From Oehlia diaphana (lineage: Eukaryota; Glomeromycota; Glomeromycetes; Glomerales; Glomeraceae): a stretch of 45,358 nucleotides of DNA. Below are positions 31,918 through 41,325 of the stretch, piece after piece. Below the pieces are notes generated by a model. The model saw only the letters and a program-made list of their open reading frames with translations, was not told the origin of the DNA and ran no database searches. A program made the translations under genes and the position numbers. The stretch spans positions 80,119 to 125,476 of the forward strand of contig QZLH01000224.1 of the NCBI GenBank assembly GCA_003833135.1. The letters are read 5' to 3'. Each line of letters begins with the position of its first letter. The first letter of the stretch is position 1.

Positions 31918-32978
31918 ATGAATGCTGATAATAAAACATTGATTCGAGCTATCCTCACTTCCCTTGATGATTTCGAACACCCATCCGATTACAAACCATT
32001 CTGTTACGATAAAAGTAATGATGAAATTAAAGTATATAACCGCAAACGATTTGACAGGAGAGTGTTTGGTTCATATGAATGGGGGTTTGTTCAAACATCT
32101 TCGCCAAAAGTGGGCATCCAGTCGATTACTGGTAAATTTATCATCATAGATCATGTAGATTTTTCTGAAACTGTTGACCAACTCAAAACGAGAATTTATA
32201 ATGCTGGAGGAGAACTCGATCCATTGGATCAACGATTAATTTTTGCTGGTAAACAACTTGAAGATGGCAGGACATTAAGTTGTTATGGGATTGTGAATGA
32301 TTCTACAATACTTTTGGCACACAGACGAAGAGGTGGCGTCCTATATGGAAAAATATAACTCCCACTCCTTATGAAACTATTTTACCAGATAGTTTACTCA
32401 GCCCACGATTTGACTTTGATTTAACAAATATTAAGGATGATGGACTTTATTTTACATGTGGTGGCGAAATCTATAATAGGCCTTGTGGTTGGAATCGAAT
32501 CGTCCTTAATGTAATTAACAAATATCCAGAAGGAAATGGTTGGCTTGGTGTTGATTTTCAAATAGGCGAAATTCCACAAAATGAATGGGCCGTAAGTAAT
32601 GCTAAAATTTCTCAATTATAAACGTTACCTTAAAAAAATGGATATAATTTATTTGCTTATATCTGCTTTCAGGTCTCATACTATGGAACTGACTATAAGA
32701 ATGCAAAATCAATTGCAGCAGACGGATACCTTCTTTCTAAAGGACTCCTCTTTAACTTTGGCAAAGGAATATACTCAACACCAGATATTGATGTTGCAGC
32801 TAGCTACTCACGTAGTTTTGAGTTGAACGGTGAAAGGTATATTTTTGTATTTCAGAATCGGGTTAACCCGAAAACTCTAAGAAAGATTTCAAAGGACATA
32901 ACAGGAGTTGGTGAGTATTGGATTTCACCAAATGAATGTGACATTCGTCCTTATGGTATTTGTATAAAAAGAGCATAA
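31918..32978 (+). CDS. Ubiquitin domain fused to predicted ADP-ribosyltransferase-like domain (one frame break)
   Basis: ATG 31918 opens 146 codons. Residues 1-65 are unassigned. Residues 66-140 are a ubiquitin domain ([16 protein letters not shown] keeps Arg42, Ile44, Lys48 and Tyr59 equivalents; Lys63 is replaced by Asn) ending R-R-R-G-G, then VLYGKI and a stop at 32358. One frame over, from about 32343, coding continues ([36 protein letters not shown], to 32591), then an 81-nt intron (32592-32672), then 32673-32978 with [40 protein letters not shown] and [10 protein letters not shown]. This last part follows the H-Y-E layout of PARP/ART folds: the first-strand His (usual H-G-T) is Tyr here, the Y of GIYST and E of GEYW are kept. 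A one-base loss near 32340 would join the parts into about 324 residues; alternatively a 56-nt GT-AG intron (32333-32388) restores frame but removes the Gly-Gly. Enzyme activity and target are inference. Confidence 0.65.
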
Positions 32979-33366
32979 TGGTAGTATAGTATATCACGTA
33001 CATAATAATTATATTCCAGAAAAATAATAAATATTTTTTTGCCTACATTGCCCTTAATGCATATGCTATTGATATCATAGATTTTGTCCAATGCAATATA
33101 CTGGTAAAATAAAGTTGGCGAGCAATGGGCAATAGATGTTCTAGTCTTGTTATCTTGTATCCACGATTTCTCATCATTAATAAAGAACGTATTAGCTTTG
33201 AGCGTGTTAAAATAAATATGTTATTAATTACTAAAATAAAAGGTTATTCTGGCTTTACCTATTTTCTCTCAGAAAATTACGTAATTTCTAAATACACAAT
33301 TTCTAAGCCACCGAAGCGTGTATCACTGTGTTCCCTTAATAGGCAAAGTTATTCTCATTGCTAGAA

Positions 33367-33374
33367 TATAAATA
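33367..33374 (+). promoter_or_regulatory. TATA box of the CRN-type gene
   Basis: TATAAATA 41-48 bases upstream of ATG 33415, the same motif as at 28171 (minus) for the secreted protein. It supports 33415 as the start rather than an upstream exon or the GTG at 33394. Confidence 0.5.
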
Positions 33375-33414
33375 GAAAAATATAACTACTTATGTGTTTT
33401 TGCTAACGCAGAAA

Positions 33415-34329
33415 ATGAATTCGGTCGACATCAATTGTCTGGTTCTAGGAAAGTCATTCAGAAATATAATCTCTATCAAAATTGAAGAAAACAAAACGAT
33501 TGGCGAACTCAAAAGACATATTAAGGCAGAAAAAGATTACTTCGAAACTATCAGCGCAAGTGATCTCAGATTATGGCGTACAAATACCCGTATAGGAAGC
33601 AGTAATGCAATTCCTTCTTTTGATCTTTCCGATAGCAACGAAATATTGTCATATTTTCAAATCAAAGATATTTGGAAAGAAAATCCTCCCAAATCTAATA
33701 TCCACGTAGTTGTTAAAGTCGAAGGTTAGTGTTGCTTTTTGCTTACGTTCGTTTTCCATTACAATAAAATAACAGAATACTTGCAATCAGTTGTTGCCCT
33801 CAACTGCATAATTTCTGGTTACCCTTCTGATACATACTATCCGATTGAAATCTCTGTAGAAAGAAATGTTGGTGAACTCAAGTCTATGATCAAAAAACGA
33901 TGGAAACCTCTCTTTAGTCATATTGTTTCCAACGAACTAAAACTCATGGCTATAAACATCCCTCCTAATCAGGTTATTACATATGAAGAAGACAAGTGTG
34001 TCATGAAGAACTTAGACAAAATTAAGAGCGTTTTCGCTAATTCAATCTACAATTATAACCCTGATCATCTTCACGTAATGATAAGTTCAGATACCTGGAA
34101 GGAAGTACATTGTAAAGCCATTTATAAAAAAACTATATATGAGGAGCACGAGAAACAATTCCAATGGAAGATCACCCACGCAACGGTAACATTAGTCAAA
34201 TTGAAGGACAAGTTACGCAAGTATTTCTCAGAACTTCATAATATTGCAAAACAGTCTATTAATCTTTATAGGATACATGATGGAAACACCCAAGGGGAAT
34301 TTATTCGAAGTGATTCCATGCTAGAGTGA
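33415..34329 (+). CDS. CRN-type protein with tandem ubiquitin-like headers
   Basis: Exon 1 is 33415-33724. An intron starts at GTTAGT (33725) with two in-frame acceptors, AACAG (33775, 51 nt) or ATCAG (33790, 66 nt). Exon 2 runs to the stop at 34327-34329, giving 287 or 282 residues. Module 1 (about residues 3-102): VDINCLVLGKSF, ENKTIGELKRHIK, SDLRLWRTN, DIWKENPPKSNIHVVV, the full CRN N-terminal header. Module 2 begins ALNCIISGYPSD, with VGELKSMIKKRW, NELKLMAINIP and PDHLHVMI. A third, degenerate unit follows (VTLVKLKDKLRKYFSELHN, SINLYRIHDG). No C-terminal effector domain (kinase, nuclease or NTPase-HNH as known for CRNs) follows before the stop. No signal peptide is visible at the start. 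It is the only undamaged multi-domain gene of this group here, 436 bases downstream of the ubiquitin-ART gene. A nuclear-acting effector role is family knowledge, not shown. Confidence 0.7.
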
Positions 34330-35290
34330 ATCATGTGGGAAAGTTTTATAGAATCGACGTTAGTATAATCATCGAAGTTCAACACAAATAGCTACATCAA
34401 AATACTACCCTCTGGGTACAAAGTAGATTGTGCAAACAATTCATATTTTTGTATTTAAAGAACAGTTATATTACGCACAAAAAATAGAGACTCGCAATAT
34501 TAGAATGATAAATAATTTCACGCAAGTCTTCTACTTTAACATAAGGTACGACTCATCATCTTAGAATATTGTTTTTTTAATGAAGGTTAACATCGTTGCA
34601 TAGAAAATGTATATTACACTGCAATAAATTTCGTGTTTATTGCACCTATCTCACTAGAGACACTTTAGAAGATATGAAATATTCTGGTTATTTCGAATTT
34701 TCAGAAAACCTGTTACCAATGGTAACGGGTTTTTGCCAAGAAAAATTTTTCATTAATACATGCGAAAATATTAACATCATACTAAAAGGATCCAAAATCA
34801 CGTAAGTACGCCACATGGGTACTATAAGAGAATCAATCATCGTTTAATTTATTATCGTAGCTAAAACTCATTGCAAACACTGCTTTATTCTAGTTAGGAA
34901 AAATAGGATGCACTTACGATCAGAAGACATAGACACGTTAATCAGAAAGATAATTTCATTTGTGGAAATTCTACTACAAAGATTTTACGTGAAAATTCAG
35001 TCCCAAAATATATGTGGTCAGAGGCGCAAGCTGAGTAGTTACCCTTATATTCTGATTTTGAAACCGGTTCCTACGCAAGATTTATTTTACATAGAATTTA
35101 TTTAGAAATAGGTTTTACTGAGTTCTGTAAAATATGAATATGTATCGCATCAGACAATTGCATGCAATAAACTGTCCCGATTATTATTTATTATTTTTGT
35201 TGATATTACTTGGTATACAGTCTGGTATACATGGTCTAAGTATAACAATAAATAAATTTTGTCTACGTGAGGCATGTGAAGGGAGATAGC

Positions 35291-35318
35291 CAACTGTGAC
35301 CCAGGTCATGGTTCGTAG
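35291..35318. repeat. GTGACC hairpin repeat, degraded copy
   Basis: CAACTGTGACCCAGGTCATGGTTCG keeps the stem bases GTGACC/GGTCA but lacks the CGAGAC flank. Confidence 0.5.
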
Positions 35319-35877
35319 TTGTGAACAGTGATAGAGATTTAACACTAGTGCAACTCACACAAAAACAAATTCAGATAGTTCTGTGGTAAGGAATAATGTA
35401 AAATCATTTATTAAGTAAATGATGTGTGTCCTTTGAGTAGCCTCTGACTGGTGCAAAGCATCGTTTCGAAGAAGTGAATACATTTCTTTCTATGATGGTA
35501 CTGTGTGATTTCTCGGGATGGGATAATATATACGATACAGAGTAACTTAAACTATCCTTTTGGAATTCTAAATATTCGACACATGGTTGCCAATTTTCCT
35601 TCTAACTATTTGTTCCAGTTTTGTATCTCTTATAAAAATGCGATTCAGAGTTATGTAATAATTTTTTTTGCCTGCAATTCACGAATGCTTTATTTATCAT
35701 TAAAAAATAAACTTGGTTCTATTAAGAATACGAAATAATCAAACCGATATATACCCAATTTGGTCAGTTTCTATCCCCCGTTTCAATTACTAAATATTCT
35801 GTGGCCGAAGCCTCTTTGCATACTGTTTTCCTCTTAAAGTTGTGATTCGTATATCGGTATATGATTATTGTCGGCAA

Positions 35878-36053
35878 TAAACCTATTCCGTGGGAAAACA
35901 AATATCCGAAAAAAATAGTTTTCATTGTGGCACAGGTAATCAGTAATCGTTGATCGTTTCCAAAAAGCCGTTCCTTTGATTACAAATGAATGCCGCAGCA
36001 CAAAAAATTGCCCGACAACGAGACTGTGACCTTAGGGTCACGGTTGCCTTATT
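35878..36053 (+). repeat. Dispersed repeat R3, copy c, with intact GTGACC hairpin
   Basis: The first 32 bases are identical to 12694-12725. The element ends at 36013-36053 with CAACGAGACTGTGACC, a TTA loop, GGGTCACGGTTGCC, the most complete hairpin of the family in this window. The shared order suggests that the hairpin is part of the R3 unit, at least in these two copies. Confidence 0.75.
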
Positions 36054-36277
36054 AAAGTAAAACTGAGGTACAAATCTGGTAACGATCACATTGTGGCTTA
36101 TGCCTTATGACTTATTTGTAGATTTGCGTGTTTTTTCGAAAAGTTGTAATTTCCTAAATCCTGCAACATTATACCCCGTGTGGAAATCTTTCTAAGACGT
36201 GTTTCTTGTTTGGGTAGACTATTTTTTGTACCCATAGGCAGAAACATTTGCGATCAACAACACTTTGACTGTATATG

Positions 36278-36677
36278 ATTAATAGACAAAGCGATTACAA
36301 AAGAAAATCAAGTTTCTGATGAAATGAACTACTCTCACTACACTGAAGGAAGATAAAAAGTAGTATTAATGTGTGGATCAGTCTCCTGCGGCTTCAGGTA
36401 TAGTATATATTACCATTTATTTTTTCGTTTTTGTATGTACGGTATTTGTAATTAATGTTTATTAATCATAACACGATATTCTTATTAATAGCACAATCGA
36501 TTTCATATGAAACGAAACCACCTGAAAATCTACAATGAGGAACAAGAATATATAAAGAGCATTTGATGATTCATTGTTATCCGAAAAAAACGTTGAGAGA
36601 AATTCGTTAACTATGTGTAGCAAGATTGGATTCTTGAAGAAAGAACTTGTATAAAGAAACTAGTAAGTCACATATTA
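36278..36677 (+). repeat. Dispersed repeat R2, copy c
   Basis: Collinear with 12952-13420 (blocks listed there), with small indels. It lies upstream of R1 copy c, whereas at 11.8-13.4 kb R1 is upstream of R2, so the two are separate units. Confidence 0.65.
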
Positions 36678-36787
36678 AATTTTTTTGTACACGGTTTTTC
36701 ATGATTCATTAATACAACATACAACAATAGTGCATAGGCAACAGTTGTCAAGGACATAGTTGAGAAGAGAGATGATCATAGTATGCT

Positions 36788-37380
36788 GCTACGCAACCTT
36801 GGATTCCATTTTTTCTACACATCATTAACGAAGTAACACTTAATAGTAGCTTTAGATAGTTCACTGAAACTGGGCAACATTGTCATCAGTCGGAAGCTGC
36901 TCGAAGAGCACATGTAATGTTTTATTTGTTCTCGTATTTTATATTTTTATGAGTTCCTGTCAGGATAACCTATTAATTTCCACCTCGCTCTTTTCTAAAT
37001 ATCCACAACCAATAGACACAACAATAGTGTGAAAAAAATAAAGCTACTCATTTTTATATTGCACAAAAATCTCCAATGTTTTTAATGACCAAATTCTCCC
37101 TAGTGAATGATTATCATTATACCCCTCTTTTTATTGTATTTTTCGATCTGGATGACAACACATTATCAAACGGCAATATACATGTTATTTCGTTTCGAAT
37201 GAACCCCATTTTATAAGTTGACAGACGATAACTATTCTTACTTTAGCATGTACAGACATTAACCGATCCTTACAGTGTCCCCCATTGACACTGCCTTTTC
37301 TTCGAAAAGTCCGTTGTACACCAGTAAGAATACCAGTGTCCATCTTTGAGCGATCAGCTAAACATCTGTACAAGAACGTA
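36788..37380 (+). repeat. Dispersed repeat R1, copy c (longest)
   Basis: Combines the sequence of copy a (11848-12235) and copy b (17495-17806) into one collinear unit of about 590 bases. It contains an internal GTGTCCCCCATTGACAC inverted repeat (about 37276-37292). No coding capacity is seen. Confidence 0.65.
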
Positions 37381-38840
37381 AAAACAACATTACTATCAAC
37401 TATACACGTTGTAACATCTCTCTAATTAACCGAAAATATGTGTATTACATAGATGCGTATTTTTAATTGGTTTTCTCATAGCGTTACAAAACCAAAGGTG
37501 ACAAATCACTATGCGTAGGACATAATTCTTGGTTTGGCTGGTCTTCGATAGTGATATGAATTGTGTTTAATTTAGTATATTTTTCGTATTCATTTCAATC
37601 GGAGACTGCTTGAAGGGCACAGAAAGTGTAATATAGCGTTCTGCTAGTCTGGTTCATTCAATAAATTACCAATGTCATTGTTAAATATGTCCAACATATA
37701 CTGTTCACAAATATAAGAGATATATATTTTGCTCACCACTGTATACTAGAGAAATTTACTAGAGATATAGGATACAAAAAAGGGTACGTTCACTAATTTC
37801 TCTAAGTAGCGTAATAAAGTATTGGAAATTGGTAATCTGAGAACATCTCATTGGGATAAAATAATTTCTTCAATCTTCAAGAACGGGTCACATGATACCC
37901 TGAACAAATGGGTCACAAGCTCTCAATTGTCTAATATTTTTTAATGTAAAATATATGTGCTACCAGAATACTAACATTAAATTATATCCCGATCCGACAT
38001 TTTTCTATTGCTAGTGATAACAACGTAGTCATTTCCTATTTGTATTATTTGAAAGAAATAAATGGTAATATTAGATGCGCCGAATACGTATGGAGGCCAT
38101 TGGAGAGTATTGAATCGCAAACATCTAGTTTATAGCAATATTTTAAGAACAGATTTCCGACTCAATCGACATCCTCTATTGTGTTTTCAATATTTTTTAC
38201 CAAGTTTTAGGCTAATCCTGTCACATTATACACAGATTGAAAGATTTTTAGCTGTATTTCGTGTTACATATATGTGTGGGACATGTGGTCAAGAGATATA
38301 TCGTAGTACTAATAATGTATAAATCATCAGATGCAGGGGCATTACACAGATATTACACATCATAACAGATAAGTACAAAGGTTTCAACAGTATCTGCTCT
38401 GTTAAAATTTATTTCTTTCGTTATTAGTTATGTTTATTGAGTTGGCATGATTTGTAATTCACCTCAAAAAAAACGAGAAACTCTAACCTAGCTAATAATT
38501 TATTGTTTTAACATCACTGTGGAAGATATTACTTATATCACTTTTAACCCAAGAAACGGTAAACAATTATACACTTCCTATTCCTTTTATTTTATATCAA
38601 TACAGGACATTTTTTTTAAAGAAAAATTTTGCTTTGACAGGACAAGAAACTGCGCCACACTTAACATCAAGCCGTATTTATATCAAAATGGTTTTTTTTT
38701 TACCCCAAAAAACAAATTTGCTAAAATTTCCCTTTTCGGCTTGTCCTGGTTTCCCATTATGGGTTTATTCATACATTTGTAAACGCCAATATGCATACAT
38801 CAATACAAATGCCAATATATGTTCAATTACATCATTATAG

Positions 38841-39696
38841 TCACAACTAGAGGAGTGTTATAGCAATAGGGTAAAAGTATTATTGGAGAACAATACGATT
38901 AAACAATACGGTCCTCGAGACCTTGTTGATTATAAGATTATCGGTTTTGGAGGATTTGCTTCGGTTTATACAGCAAAATGGAAGAATACGTCAACAGTAT
39001 ATGCAATCAAAAAGTTTGTCAGTAATAAAGAGGTATGTTACGGATAACAAGTATTTTTTATTCGTGCCAAATTTATGCCCGTACTGTATAACAGATAAGG
39101 ATTGTTTATGTTATGCATTGGTGCGACAGTTAGACTTAGGAAATCAAAAACGATATACACAGTGTATTGCGATAACAGTTTCTATAAAATTATACATAAT
39201 TTTTCTTTCTAGGTTTATTTAACGCACTTGGCAGATGGACACCAGAATATTATTCGATTACATGGAGTTACGAAATTGGACTTAGATAAAAAAGAATATT
39301 TACTTGTTCTCGAATGTGCAGACGGTGGAACACTAAGAAATTATTTAAGAAACAATACTATTGATTGGAAAAACCAATTAAGATTCGCAAAAGAAATCGC
39401 AAGTGCCGTTTTATGGTTACATGATGACAAGGGAATCGTACATGGGGATCTCGTAAGTACTGTATATTCGTGATGTTTTATTCACTATAATGTGTAACTG
39501 ATGCCTACTTTTTTAGCATTCCAATAACATCTTAATACATAAAGATACGATAAAATTAGCAGATTTTGGACGTTCATTTGAAAAAGGAAAGGATTGTTAT
39601 AATACTGGAGTATATGGTGTAATACTGTATGTAGATCCCAAGTTGCTCGATCAAAGACTTCCGTACAAGATAAACGAGAAATCTGATGTATATTAG
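38841..39696 (+). pseudogene. TKL-type protein kinase, truncated (kinase 2)
   Basis: Exons 38841-39032, 39213-39452 and 39517-39696; introns 180 and 64 nt. The reading frame is uninterrupted over 203 codons: NRVKVLLENNTIKQYG, GFGGFASVYTAKW, YAIKKFV (Lys), a DKKEYLLVLECADGGTL hinge, KGIVHGDLHSNNILIH (HGD with the catalytic Asp), LADFGRS (DFG), YVDPKLL and NEKSDVY. It then stops at TAG (39694), just where S-F/L-G of subdomain IX should follow. The C-lobe is absent and not found in the next 600 bases. Exon 1 follows an acceptor (TTATAG), as in kinase 1. It corresponds to kinase 1 throughout but lacks the 60-nt intron that kinase 1 has at K-L-Q/D-E-K-K. The truncated product would lack the substrate-binding lobe. 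Confidence 0.7.
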
Positions 39697-41290
39697 TATA
39701 TAGTCACATATACGGTTTGTTGGTAACGATGTCATACTGTAATTTACTTAGTAGCATAGCTGCACAATGTACATGATACACGTGAATTTGGAAACTATGT
39801 TCGCAATACATATACGGATAGAATGCAGGAAATTTTTTGGGTGAAGGCAGTTCCAATGGTAACGAGGCATTTCCTATTCCGTAGGAACTCTAAAGAGAGA
39901 CCATTGAGTGGTAAGGTGCTCAGTACGGAGTAGAAAAATGGGAATCTATGTACGTATTTGACGTTCCCAAAACTACACTTCCTGCTCTTCTGGTGCCAAT
40001 CTTAGCCTCAGATTCTGGTGACTATATTCGTACTGTTGCACTTCTCGGGATGGTCAATATATTTTTTATTGTTACTGCATGGTCACATGTTTGCATCATT
40101 ATCTTATCGTCTCATAGTTACATCGCAACCATACGTATTAGTTACATTACTAGTTACATCGCAAACGCATTTGTCGAATCGTTACCCAAAGATTTCACTT
40201 CGTGTGTAAGCCCATAATGTAGAAAAGATAAAAGCGAGTAGTTGTGTCTTCTTCACTTTACATGCTACTACATGACAGTTAACATAGAATATGCTGTATC
40301 ATACCCACTCATATTCTTCTCCTCAGTCGTTCACGCTATAGATAAAACTGTCATATCACACGGAGTTTAATACTGATAGACAAGATAACCTGCGTTACAA
40401 TTGGTAATGAAATCACGTAGTCTGGTCCCGTTCTACTTTCATAGAAATTCTATTATTGCGAACGAAGGATTTGGAGAGATTGGTCCATAAACTTTCAAAG
40501 AAGCGAATTACCTTCATAAAAAATATTGGCTACATTTATCTGCACTGCTCATAATGAGTCTTTCTCAGTTCATTGAAACTAGCCATTCTGAATTTTTATT
40601 TTTTGTTTGCGTATCTGGAATTTGTGAAATGTGGAGTCAAGAAGTCTCACAATCTTGTGTACATATTCTCTATAGAAAATCTACTGTCGATAATGACTAT
40701 TACACAAATCCAATAACGATGTTTATTTATTTTTTTCCTTCGCAATGATCCCTTGCTCACGTATTTTCCGTAGGTGTATGTTTTAGATGATAATGTTTCC
40801 CATATTATCTGAGTTATCTTCAAACTAGTAATTATTCACAGTCCGAAAACATTTAGAGATGTCTCCCTTGGCCTATATTGATGTGCGTATACATCTTGGA
40901 GCGCAAACTGATTTGAATAATTCTTTACTCCACGTAATGAAATCTAAGTGGTTGCCGTAAGTAACAATTATTATATATCAAATTACAATATTTGGCAGTA
41001 ATAATATTATAAACGTAAGCTGAAAATCGGCTGTAAATACTACACTATTTTACTTAACTAAAAGATGGTAACCCTAGGCTGTGCTCACGAAGTGATTCAT
41101 AACTGTTATATTTACATAGCTTTGGACTTACAACTATTTACGGAGACCAATCTGTTTGACAATGACGTCGGTAAGTTACAGGTCACGAATTGCTCGTTAC
41201 AGCGCACCACATAATACAGATCTACTTCGTACCCGGAGGGTAGTATTTACAATATTCGGAGTAGAAGTGTATCATGTATTGGAAAATTCT

Positions 41291-41325
41291 CAACAACGAG
41301 ACCGTAACCCACGAGTCACAATCGC
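41291..41325. repeat. GTGACC hairpin repeat, diverged copy
   Basis: CAACAACGAGACCGTAACCCACGAGTCACAATCGC: the conserved left flank is intact, but the stem is mutated (GTAACC against GTCAC). Confidence 0.6.

Larger units (their letters stand above)
34330..38840. other. Gene-poor, repeat-rich stretch
   Basis: Holds a short hairpin GTTACCAATGGTAAC (34712-34726), repeats R3, R2 and R1 copy c in that order, and two GTGACC hairpins (35291, 36013). Frames at 34596-34805, 38062-38322 and 38519-38782 lack recognisable protein features. The stretch at 38519-38560 ends in a donor-like GTAAAC and could be an upstream exon of kinase 2, which is unproven. Confidence 0.5.

Noticed and set aside
33125..33414. 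Upstream frames and an acceptor-like GCTAACGCAG just before ATG 33415, suggesting an earlier exon
   Set aside because: A TATAAATA box at 33367 is well placed for transcription starting just before 33415, and no coding-like upstream exon was found.
34596..35105. Short frames downstream of the CRN-type gene as possible continuation (effector domain)
   Set aside because: No splice sites linking them, no similarity to known CRN C-terminal domains, and the CRN frame has a normal stop.
39948..40217. Two overlapping plus-strand frames rich in hydrophobic residues
   Set aside because: Overlap each other in different frames, contain repeat sequence, no recognisable protein.
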